In this document: positions 35,901 through 45,607 of the stretch, in pieces
How positions within the stretch are numbered: position 1 is the stretch's first letter
How the letters are laid out: every line of letters starts with the position of its first letter
NCBI RefSeq assembly: GCF_040958095.1
Contig: NC_091165.1
Coordinates: forward strand, 27,054,479 to 27,118,478
DNA length: 64,000 nt
Origin: Procambarus clarkii
Lineage: Eukaryota > Arthropoda > Malacostraca > Decapoda > Cambaridae
Direction: 5' to 3'
Program-made: the position numbers and the translations under genes
Notes under the pieces: generated by a model
Told to the model about the DNA's origin: nothing
Database searches by the model: none
What the model saw: only the letters and a program-made list of their open reading frames with translations

Positions 35901-38273
35901 ATAAATTTTTACTGTGTCAACAGAGATTTTCCGAGAATTAAAAAAAAGGTTTAAAACAACTGATACACATTTATGAGAGGGCTGCCAAGAGACCTCAAAC
36001 TGAAGCCTTTTGTGTTCCATCTATGTGTAACCCTGAACTCTAAGCAGCTCAGCATTAAGCCTCAACTTTTACCTTGATCCTCAATTGCCACAACATAGTC
36101 ACCTGGACAACATTCCAAGAGCTTACAGCATGTGGACTAAAAACTTAGACCCTTTGCAAGTACACAAGTACTGTATCTTTATAGTATTTAATGTATTACT
36201 AAACATTTATTTCATTTTATACTATGTACTATACCAATACAATATTGTATTGTGATGTCTTTAGCTTACTGTATTTAATAAACCTATATTATGATGTGTT
36301 TTCAGGAAAAATTTATATGATGTGGGGACAGAAGGGTACACAAAAATATAAATAACTAAAGTGTTTCGACCTAGTTCAGTCTCAAGCTGGTTGGAGTGTG
36401 GGATGGCGACTGTACAGTATAATAATAATAGTACATGATCCATGCCTGATAAATTTAATAAAAAAAGGCATGAACTGCACTTGCCAAATAAACATACTGT
36501 ATTACTTATTCAAGTACATAGTTGTTTAGAAAATATCATCAGGTGACTACAGTAAAAATTTTGTTAAAAATAAAAATGCATGAAGGAAGTATCAATGAAG
36601 CTCTATTAAAGAACTTAATTATTAATTTAAAAGCTATATACTGTATTTAAGAAAATACTGAAATTTCAAGCCAATTCTTCTTTTATTCATGTATTTTGAG
36701 AAGAAACTGAAAGGTGATGGAAGACAGAATGGATAATGGTTTATATACCAACAGTTCAAAAACTATAAGGTCAAGTCCTCAGTAATTGGCTAGCTTCAGT
36801 AATGGACACTCCCAGCAAAACATGAAAACTATTACCAAATGTGTTTCATAAAACGAGAGCAGAAAACCAAAAACCAATAAATCAGAAAATCTTGAAATAC
36901 AGGTATATTAGTTTTGTACAGAATATACAAACAGGGAAGATATGCTAACTGAAAATATAAGTTTATTATTTTTAACATTTCAGGTCAGAAAATATGGTTA
37001 GTTCCAGCTTCTCATTGAAGCTAATTGTGAGGGAGTAAGGTAGGATCTAATATGTGTACCCTTGGAAACCTCAAGACACAGAAAATGGATAGTTCCTGGT
37101 CATCATTATTCCACCTTAGTGATTTATACAATATTATGTGCTTGAGATTTTTAGCAATACATCTTTAAAGGTGTCTTAATATACACCTGTAGTATAGTAT
37201 GTCAGTGTTAGCAGGTGACCTGACATCTGGTTTGTCTCAAGGAGTTTACGAGATGATTCCAACGCCAAGTGACCAAAACCAATGCCAACACTTGATAATA
37301 TACTTTAGTGTAGACTAATATTTTAACCTACGTAATATATATTACAAAGGTGGTTGCAATATAAATATAATACAGTATACACATTTTTAAACTGGCTATA
37401 CTGTACTCATTTAAAAAAGGGTGATATACTGTACTGGGTTGCACACCAATGAACCAGGCTAAAACTTTGGCCACTACAATACAGTATCTTTGGTAATATC
37501 TCAATAGATTTTGCATTACAACCTTGATGGTGATGTTATTTTGTAAATAAACATCTCCTCTTTCAATTTGCAAAATTTTGTATTCCACTCATTCAAAATA
37601 GCAATTTAATTGGCAGAGGAATAGCAACCTTACCCTAGGTAGTAAAAAAATGATGCTAAGCTTTTTCAAAGTTAAACTTTTTATGTTAACAATGAAATGT
37701 AATCAGCATTATTTGTCTAAGATTGTCAACAAAGATAAACCCATAAAAGTTAATGTAAAATTTTAAACCAGCTAATTTCCATGATGCCTTTCAACTGGTA
37801 CTTAACATTCAGTCCTACAGCAGATCTTCCTACAGATCAGCAGCCGGTATATGGGCACAATCCTAAATTATCTACTCGCATGTATAAAATGGCTCCATTA
37901 CACACATCCATGCATATCCGGTAACTATAGTAACTCTCAAGCTCTTTGCTCAAAAACAATTTCACAAGCAAACCTAAAACTAACTATGCACCTCTCACAC
38001 ACTGTAATTTATTTTACATAATGCCCAATTTTAACAAATACTACTATACTGTATGCTCTTTTATGATTCATACTATATTACATACACTGCAGCTAATCAA
38101 CATTTCTTAACTACCAGTATACCAGTTTTCTACATTCATCTTCATTCAGTTTTGTGTATGAGAATAATACAAATAATAATTACATCTAACTCAAACCAGG
38201 TACAAATGCTCCCTTGTATGAAATCAAATTCCCTGCAGTTTATGGAAACTGAACACAATATTTGCATAATTTT
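35901..38273. other. Region 3' of FAM174, possible 3' UTR plus intergenic
   Basis: AT-rich, no coding exon. On the minus strand it follows the FAM174 stop codon directly. Several AATAAA signals are present, the nearest plausible one at 38008-38013, so at least the first 260 bases may be 3' UTR. Confidence 0.4.
38008..38013 (-). terminator. Candidate poly(A) signal of FAM174
   Basis: AATAAA on the minus strand, about 260 bases after the stop codon. Other signals lie further down, so the used site is unknown. Confidence 0.35.
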
Positions 38274-40220
38274 TTACTTTAGTGTCTGATGATCTGCAGC
38301 ATTGTATATTTCTTCATCATCTCCATCATCTGCAGCCAGGGGAAACATCTCCTGGTCATCACCATGCGACAATACCCTGTACTTTCTTGTTGCACGTCGA
38401 CGTCGAAGCCTGAAAAATAGAAATCATGACAATCGAAGTTCTCTGCTATCATATTAAAATTTTGATTCAGGAGATCTTATAAATTTTGGTAATCCTAGTA
38501 CATAGCCCAATGGCAGTGTGAATTAATATATTATATAGTATTGTAAAGTTATCTTGCCAAGTAAAAGATATTATTCATCCTGCTAGCAAATGGCTGAGTG
38601 ACAAAGATAAACTGAGGGAAATTTACTAGTCATAAAAACAAAGTCATTGGCACTAGAAAAACTAAGGTTGACCATTGTTTATACGAGTATGCACTCAACC
38701 ATAAACTATATTGCCATAATGCCTCAGAACCAATTATTATAATTGGCCCTTGAGGCATTAAGGCAAGTAATGAGGCATTGGTTCTTAATAATACAGTATT
38801 ATGAAAGCATAATCCAGATAATGGTAAGCTGATCTATACCAGAATCGATTAAAAAGTTGAACACTGCAAATCTATAAGAATTTTTCTGACAAAATACAAA
38901 TTTATTTTCTTACCTTAAGAGTTTGACAATAATGTACATAAGCACAATGGAACCCACTCCAACAAACACATAGAAGCCGCGCAAAACTGCTTCCGAAGAT
39001 ATTCCTTTTAGGCCTCGCATAGGTTGATGTTCATCTATGGACTCTTCACCTAAAATAAGTTAAATTTCAAATTACAGTACTGTATAATTTGTTTTGCACA
39101 TATATATTCTTTACATACCCCAGAATGCAACTAGATATTTTTCAATTGCAGCTGATAAGGAAAGGCATCACCAGTCCCTTATCCCAGACATATTTTACAA
39201 TACAAAATATTATTTAGTGTTCTTAAAAATACAAATATTGTCCATCTCAACTATGTATTGTACTGTATTGTATAGCCATATACAGTTGTGGACAATCTAA
39301 AAAATGCACAATAAATAAGTGTAAGTAGGCTGTTAATGGGTGGCAGGTACATAGGTGGGCAGTTGTAGGTGTTTATTGGGTGGATAAATGGGTAGGAAGT
39401 TTGTGGGCCACAAGCCTACAAATAAAGCCATCCATGAAATAACATTCAGGTGAAGCTTCTTAGTCATACTGGCCTGTAGTTTAGCTGTATTTGTTTTTTA
39501 CCTTTTTATATTGGCACCACATTAAACATTTTCTAACAGCCTGGTAGCTGTTCTTTTCTAATGTGGAGTTTAATACATTGGGAAAGGATCTTCATAGCAA
39601 TTTAAATAGAAAATTAAATTATTTTCATTTTCCATATACTTAGCATAAGAAATACATCTGTACCATCAAATTTAACAGTAAAATATGGTTAAATTTTTTT
39701 TAAATATCTCCCTAATATAGAGAGATTTACCAAGTAAATGAAAAAAACATGCTAAACTGAGTGACATGAACTATATCCATAATTAAAATAAGCAATCGTG
39801 CGACCAACCTGCATCATTTGTGGGAGCCGTGCCAGGGTTGTCACTCTCAGCCTTAACATGCCCTGTCTGCCCTACTGGGCTCTTAGTTGTCACATTTGAT
39901 TCAGACTTTTTGTCCTCGGGCGTTGCAACAGGTGTTTCTGAAGGTACTTTGTCAGGCTTGGATGGCGGCGAGTCTCCAGTCTTCCCTGACACGTCACGCC
40001 TGACTACTGACACGTGGCTACCTGCTCCAGTCTTCAAGCTTCCCGGCCCTTCTGCCCCTTCAACGCCTGAGAATATTAAGAAAACAACAACACCCACAAA
40101 AATCTTGAACAAGAATGGCTCAGAGATGTTCCTGGCGAGGAAGGTACAGCATCTCGTCGGTGGTAGAACATCCTTCTCAGTGCTGTTCTTCCGGTGTATG
40201 GCTGTCTCACACTCACCCAT
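38274..40220 (-). CDS. FAM174: FAM174 family single-pass membrane protein, 3 exons
   Basis: CDS complement(join(38274..38409,38914..39049,39809..40220)), 227 aa. Donors (GCAG|gttggt, TTAAG|gtaaga) and acceptors (tttag|GTGAAG, ttcag|GCTTCG) join in frame through split Gly138 and Arg183 codons. The protein has a hydrophobic N-terminal segment (about residues 35-52, probable signal peptide after a long n-region). A Ser/Thr/Pro/Lys-rich linker with sequon NVT (109-111) follows. Next come LKGISSEAVLRGFYVF and a transmembrane helix (about 160-182). The tail starts LRRRRATRKYRVL and ends in an acidic DDGDDEE stretch. The helix, basic stop-transfer, (R/K)Y.VL and acidic tail order matches my memory of vertebrate FAM174A/B; those proteins are poorly characterised, with Golgi or plasma-membrane locations reported. 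Start chosen as the first ATG after an in-frame stop near 40272. A shorter N-terminus is not available because no later Met precedes the hydrophobic segment. Confidence 0.88.
38410..38913 (-). other. FAM174 intron 2
   Basis: 504-bp phase-2 intron with gtaaga donor and polypyrimidine-cag acceptor. Contains rearranged direct and inverted copies of GAGGCATT and GGTTCT words (about 38718-38785). Confidence 0.85.
39050..39808 (-). other. FAM174 intron 1
   Basis: 759-bp phase-1 intron, AT-rich, donor gttggt (a weaker match to the consensus than intron 2) and acceptor ttattttag. Confidence 0.85.
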
Positions 40221-40261
40221 ACTGCTAAATAAAAGGCCCTTAAGCGGTAAATTCTTGTTAA

Positions 40262-40300
40262 CTAAGCGTTATAGGCGAGTGGTGTTAAGAAGGCCACCAT
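40262..40300 (-). promoter_or_regulatory. uORF upstream of FAM174
   Basis: ATGGTGGCC...TAG, 12 codons (MVAFLTPLAYNA), ends 41 bases before the FAM174 ATG and is in another frame. It has G at +4. If the transcript starts upstream of 40300, this could lower FAM174 translation. Inference only. Confidence 0.5.
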
Positions 40301-40365
40301 GACGGAGTGCCAACAAGACGTCTCACAGCCGCCGCAGACGTCACCCACAGGAACGTCAGTCGCCT
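40301..40365 (-). promoter_or_regulatory. FAM174 promoter-proximal region with three ACGT elements
   Basis: ACGT-core sites lie at 40317-40322 (GACGTC), 40337-40344 (GTGACGTC on the minus strand) and 40353-40358 (TGACGT), spaced about 18 bases apart. These resemble CREB/ATF or bZIP sites. The transcription start was not determined. Confidence 0.4.
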
Positions 40366-41236
40366 CTGTTGTCATCACAGTCTTCAGGAATTATATCTCT
40401 TTCATAACTAAATATCTTCCTAATTCATGTAATTTCTAATTCATATTTATTATTTCAAAGTAAATTATTTTAGTAACTCTACACAGAGAGTTGGGTGAGA
40501 ATGTAAAATGTAATTTTATTTTTAATGTAGATATGACAGAGCTAGCTATCATCCTCCACTTTTTATACTATATTTTGATTACATATTTTATTATAATGAC
40601 CTTAACCAGGATGAAACCCATAAGAATTGATTTCCTCTTGGGTAGCTATTTAATTTGATTTCTGCAAATGAAATTTATCTGAGGGGTCACTGACATATAT
40701 TGGTCTCGACGAAAGAAAGGATTAGTAGAAATTCTAAAAGAGAATCAAATAGTTTCCGACTTTCATATTATTTCACCTGTCAGCTAATGATATTAGGTGA
40801 ACATGCTTGTGCTTTAATTTTATTTAGTAGCCCCTCATATATAATATGGTATTAGTAGTAGAAGTAGTACATTGTACTACCTAAGCTTTTAATCAAAACA
40901 AAATGCATAAATTCACTACACAATTGAGGTTCTTATTTGCGTCTTATTTCATTGTAAAAGGAGTTAATTTCCAAACAGGGTTGTATAAATAAATCTTATC
41001 TTATCTTTGCATTCAATTTTGTACGGTAATTTTTCAAACTTAAAATGTAAATAGCTATATATATATACCCCCTCTAAATGAAAAATGGCCTAATTTAACA
41101 TATGTGCTAAAAATATTAACATAAATAATTCGTTTGTTAGATAACAAGATATTCATAGCAATAAGGTTTCTTGGAATGGCCTATAATGCACGCAAATACT
41201 AGTTTACGCACTTTTCGGGTAGTACGCCTGGAATTT
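40366..41236. other. AT-rich spacer between FAM174 and a possible divergent promoter
   Basis: No coding content. Includes a short TA run near 41057-41066. Confidence 0.4.
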
Positions 41237-41351
41237 CAAAATGGCGTTCAAACGGCGGTTGGTCGTTGAAAGCTCAGCCGGTCAGTAGTGTCGCTGCCGC
41301 CAACGCGACAACATGTACTGCTGATTTCCGACATCAGCAACATTGCTCCAG
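41237..41351 (+). promoter_or_regulatory. Candidate first non-coding exon of a divergent gene
   Basis: CpG-rich island in an AT-rich background. It begins with YY1-like CAAAATGGCG (41237-41246) and ends in a strong donor CTCCAG|GTAAGAG after 41351. The only ATG-started frame (41241) stops after 15 codons, so the exon would be 5' UTR. No downstream coding exon is visible before the repeats and the gap. Confidence 0.35.
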
Positions 41352-41518
41352 GTAAGAGTGATAATTCTTTTTGACATATTTATATCTTATATATACACAG
41401 TATATAGAATTATATAATATAATGGGGTTTGGCGTATGGAGTTTGCTTCGAACAATGACTATCAATGTTAGTTTAGTTCGTTTATTATGCACCCCATACC
41501 CATCTTGTGTGCTTCCAG

Positions 41519-41850
41519 GGCTTAGTGTCCCCGCGGCCCGGTCGTCGACCAGGCCTCCTGGTTGCTGGACTGATCAACCAGGCTGTTGGACGCGGCTGCT
41601 CGCAGCCTGACGTATGCGTCACAGCCTGGTTGATCAGGTATCCTTTGGAGGTGCTTATCCAGTTCTCTCTTGAACACTGTGAGGGGTCGGCCAGTTATGC
41701 CCCTTATGTGTAGTGGAAGCGTGTTGAACAGTCTCGGGCCTCTGATGTTGATAGTTCTCTCTGAGTACCTGTTGTACCTCTGCTGGGCGGTAGTGGAAAG
41801 GGTTACAGAGGCACATAATGGGCTCAGGGACTGAACCCCACAATTCATTT
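41519..41850 (-). mobile_element. LINE 3' end (family A), best-preserved copy
   Basis: The minus strand encodes about 108 residues: RYNRYSERTINIRGPRLFNT, LPLHIRGITG, FKRELDKHLQRIPDQP. This is the C-terminal end of a non-LTR reverse transcriptase ORF. The DAYVRLRAAASNSLVDQ segment follows. The 3' terminus carries GGCCTGGTCGACGACC, then CGCGGGGACACTAAG, nearly identical to the tail of the SINE at 16655-16899. Truncated at the 5' end. Confidence 0.8.
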
Positions 41851-42151
41851 AGCTAAGCAAGTTACAATCTTGATGAGCTAGTTACAAAATTGAATATAAG
41901 TCGTCACATATCAACAATGGGTTCGAGATCGACCTCAAGTACAGGTTCTAAATTAAGCACCTGATATATGTGGAGAGCTAGTGTCACAATTTATGTTTGT
42001 CCTGCACACCGCCCCCATCCAGTGGGCAGCGGTGGATAGGTTACAATCACTCGGTTACTACCTACAGTTAGCAGACTGGGGATATTTGGCTAAAATTTCT
42101 GGTAGCAGATCAGGTCCCCCATTTGTTCCGATTTTTTTTTCAAATTGGATT
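41851..42151. other. Spacer between two LINE fragments
   Basis: No recognised content; may be 3' UTR of one of the neighbouring LINEs. Confidence 0.3.
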
Positions 42152-42615
42152 TTACAATTCAAGTGTTAGGTTATTTACTGCTTTAGCAGATAGGCGGTTC
42201 CATGGGTTTATAACCCTGTGGGTGAAAATATAGCTTATGTTTTCAGTCCTACACTGCGGCTTGTTGGACTTGAAACCGTTGTTCCTTGTTTGTGTTCCAT
42301 CTGACCTTTTGAAGTTGTTCTCTGGATCCATATCTTCGAAACTGTTCAATATTTTAATAGGCAGGCGATGAGTCACAATAACGTGGCTGAAGTATGTTGA
42401 CCAGACCACACACTAGAAGTTGAAGGGACGACGAGTTTCGGTCCGTCCTGGACCATTCTCAAGTCGATTCAAGTCGATATTTTAATAGTTTCGGTGAGAT
42501 CCATCCTGGCATGCCTAGTTTGCAGTGTTGTTAGCCCTGTGACCCTCAACCGTTCATGGTATGAAACTAGACCTCATTCTGCAATTATTTTTGTCGCCTG
42601 GTGTTCAATTTTCTT
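42152..42615 (-). mobile_element. LINE reverse transcriptase C-terminus (family B)
   Basis: The minus strand reads FMKKIEHQATKIIAE-stop-GLVSYHERL, then RVTGLTTLQTRHARMDL, KILNSFEDMDPENNF, CRTENISYIFTHRVINPWNR and LS. This is the thumb and C-terminus of a CR1/jockey-like non-LTR RT. The frame is interrupted by a 116-bp insertion plus 12-bp target duplication (42361-42488). The 5' side ends at the start of the 23-bp minisatellite. Confidence 0.8.
42361..42476. mobile_element. Short retroposon with 12-bp target-site duplication
   Basis: A 116-bp insert lies between two perfect copies of ATATTTTAATAG (42349-42360 and 42477-42488). Removing insert and one duplicate restores the LINE reading frame around it. 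One end carries a duplicated AAGTCGATTC-type word. Same family as 5077-5187. Confidence 0.9.
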
Positions 42616-42637
42616 CATGAAAGGTTGGGCGCGGGGT

Positions 42638-43258
42638 GGGTTCTCTGTCGGCCTCCAAGTGGGTTCTCTGTCGGGCTCCAAGTGGGTTCTCTGTCGGGCT
42701 CCAAGTGGGTTCTCTGTCGGGCTCCAAGTGGGTTCTCTGTCGGGCTCCAAGTGGGTTCTCTGTCGGGCTCCAAGTGGGTTCTCTGTCGGGCTCCAAGTGG
42801 GTTCTCTGTCGGGCTCCAAGTGGGTTCTCTGTCGGGCTCCAAGTGGGTTCTCTGTCGGGCCCCAAGTGGGTTCTCTGTCGGGCCCCAAGTGGGTTCTCTG
42901 TCGGGCCCCAAGTGGGTTCTCTGTCGGGCCCCAAGTGGGTTCTCTGTCGGGCCCCAAGTGGGTTCTCTGTCGGGCCCCAAGTGGGTTCTCTGTCGGGCCC
43001 CAAGTGGGTTCTCTGTCGGGCCCCAAGTGGGTTCTCTGTCGGGCCCCAAGTGGGTTCTCTGTCGGGCCCCAAGTGGGTTCTCTGTCGGGCCCCAAGTGGG
43101 TTCTCTGTCGGGCCCCAAGTGGGTTCTCTGTCGGGCCCCAAGTGGGTTCTCTGTCGGGCCCCAAGTGGGTTCTCTGTCGGGCCCCAAGTGGGTTCTCTGT
43201 CGGGCCCCAAGTGGGTTCTCTGTCGGGCCCCAAGTGGGTTCTCTGTCGGGCCCCAAGT
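42638..43258 (+). repeat. 23-bp minisatellite, 27 units
   Basis: Units GGGTTCTCTGTCGGGC + YCCAAGT at exact 23-base spacing. Units 1-9 have CTCC (unit 1 GCCTCC), units 10-27 have CCCC, with one sharp switch. Since 23 is not a multiple of three, all three frames on both strands stay open for over 200 codons. None is a real protein. Confidence 0.98.
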
Positions 43259-43270
43259 GGGTTCTCTGTC

Positions 43271-44373
43271 GGGGCTCCGGGGCGGGTTAATTGTCGGTCG
43301 GGGCTCCGGGGCGGGTTAATTGTCGGTCGGGGCTCCGGGGCGGGTTAATTGTCGGTCGGGGCTCCGGGGCGGGTTAATTGTCGGTCGGGGCTCCGGGGCG
43401 GGTTAATTGTCGGTCGGGGCTCCGGGGCGGGTTAATTGTCGGTCGGGGCTCCGGGGCGGGTTAATTGTCGGTCGGGGCTCCGGGGCGGGTTAATTGTCGG
43501 TCGGGGCTCCGGGGCGGGTTAATTGTCGGTCGGGGCTCCGGGGCGGGTTAATTGTCGGTCGGGGCTCCGGGGCGGGTTAATTGTCGGTCGGGGCTCCGGG
43601 GCGGGTTAATTGTCGGTCGGGGCTCCGGGGCGGGTTAATTGTCGGTCGGGGCTCCGGGGCGGGTTAATTGTCGGTCGGGGCTCCGGGGCGGGTTAATTGT
43701 CGGTCGGGGCTCCGGGGCGGGTTAATTGTCGGTCGGGGCTCCGGGGCGGGTTAATTGTCGGTCGGGGCTCCGGGGCGGGTTAATTGTCGGTCGGGGCTCC
43801 GGGGCGGGTTAATTGTCGGTCGGGGCTCCGGGGCGGGTTAATTGTCGGTCGGGGCTCCGGGGCGGGTTAATTGTCGGTCGGGGCTCCGGGGCGGGTTAAT
43901 TGTCGGTCGGGGCTCCGGGGCGGGTTAATTGTCGGTCGGGGCTCCGGGGCGGGTTAATTGTCGGTCGGGGCTCCGGGGCGGGTTAATTGTCGGTCGGGGC
44001 TCCGGGGCGGGTTAATTGTCGGTCGGGGCTCCGGGGCGGGTTAATTGTCGGTCGGGGCTCCGGGGCGGGTTAATTGTCGGTCGGGGCTCCGGGGCGGGTT
44101 AATTGTCGGTCGGGGCTCCGGGGCGGGTTAATTGTCGGTCGGGGCTCCGGGGCGGGTTAATTGTCGGTCGGGGCTCCGGGGCGGGTTAATTGTCGGTCGG
44201 GGCTCCGGGGCGGGTTAATTGTCGGTCGGGGCTCCGGGGCGGGTTAATTGTCGGTCGGGGCTCCGGGGCGGGTTAATTGTCGGTCGGGGCTCCGGGGCGG
44301 GTTAATTGTCGGTCGGGGGCTCCGGGGCGGGTTAATTGTCGGTCGGGGCTCCGGGGCGGGTTAATTGTCGGTC
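43271..44373 (+). repeat. 29-bp minisatellite, about 38 units
   Basis: Unit GGGGCTCCGGGGCGGG + TTAATTGTCGGTC repeated with almost no variation; one unit near 44315 has an extra G. It starts directly from a partial 23-bp unit and shares its GTCGGG.CTCC core. Confidence 0.98.
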
Positions 44374-45607
44374 GGGGCTCCGGGGCGGGTTGTCGGTCGG
44401 GGCTCCGGGGTGGGTTGTCGGTCAGGGCTCCGGGCAGGCTTTAAGTACTCAACTGGCGGGCTCTGGGTGGGTGACTGTTCGGGCTCCAGGTGGGTGTCTG
44501 TCCGGCTTCGGGTGGGTTCTTGGTAGGGCTTGGGGGGTGTGGGTACTTGGTAGGGCTTGGGGGGGGTGTAGGTTCTTGGTAGGGCTTGGGGGGGTGGGTT
44601 CTTGGTAGGGCTTGGGGGGGGTGTGGTTCTTGGTAGGGCTTGGGGGGGTGTGGGTTCTTGGTAGGGCTCGGGGGGGGTGTGGGTTCTTGGTAGGGCTCGG
44701 GGGGGTGTGGGTTCTTGGTAGGGCTCGGGGAGGTGTGGGTTCTTGGTAGGGCTCGGGGGGGTGTGGGTTCTTGGTAGGGCTCAGGGGGTTTGGGTTCTTG
44801 GTAGGGCTCGGGGGGGGTGTGGGTTCTTGGTAGGGCTCGGGGGGGTGTGGGTTCTTGGTAGGGCTCGGGGAGGTTGGGTTCTCTGTAGGGCTCGGGGTGG
44901 GTTCTTGGTAGGGCTCAGGGTGGGTTCTCGGTAGGGCTCGGGGCGGGCTCCAGGTACTCAACTGACGGGTTCCAGTTCACTCAACTGGCGGGCTCCGGTT
45001 CACTCAACTGGCGGGCTCCGGTTTACTAAACTGGCGGGCTCCGGGTGTTTGACTGGTCGGGCTCCGGGTGGGTGACTGTTCGGGCTCCAGGTGGGTGTCT
45101 GTCCAGCTTCGGGTGGGTTCTTGGTAGGGCTTGGGGTGGGCTCTTGGTAGGGCTTGGGGGTGGGTTTTGGTAGGGCTTGGGTTCTCGGTAGGGCTTGGGG
45201 GGTGGGTTCTCGGTAGGGCTTGGGGGGTGGGTTCTCGGTTGGGTTTGGGGGGTGGGTTCTCGGTAGGGCTCGGGGTGGGCTCTTTCGGGATCGGGATAGG
45301 CTCTCGGGCTTGGGGAACCTCTGTAGGGCTCGGGGTAGGTTCTTGGTCGGGCTCAGGGTGGGTTCTCGGTAGGGCTCGGGGCGGGCTCCAGGTACTCAAC
45401 TGACGGGTTCCAGTTCACTCAACTGGCGGGCTCCGGTTCACTCAACTGGCGGGCTCCGGTTTACTAAACTGGCGGGCTCCGGGTGTTTGACTGGTCGGGC
45501 TCCGGGTGGGTGACTGTTCGGGCTCCAGGTGGGTGTCTGTCCAGCTTCGGGTGGGTTCTTGGTAGGGCTTGGGGTGGGTTCTTGGTAGGTATTAGGGCAG
45601 GGTTCTT
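44374..45607 (+). repeat. G-rich degenerate minisatellite up to the gap
   Basis: After shortened 25-bp units come about 16 units of GGTTCTTGGTAGGGCT + YGGGGGG of about 26 bp. Then comes a segment of roughly 180 bases (from about 44940) that recurs from about 45385, giving a higher-order unit near 440 bp. The array runs into the N gap, so its true length is unknown. Confidence 0.93.

Noticed and set aside
42494-43348. Overlapping open frames of 200-284 codons on both strands
   Set aside because: They are produced by the 23-bp tandem repeat, which has no stop in any frame. The residue pattern is purely periodic and the frames include flanking LINE sequence.
44336-45403. Gly/Trp-rich and Pro/Thr-rich open frames
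   Set aside because: Artefacts of the G-rich minisatellite.
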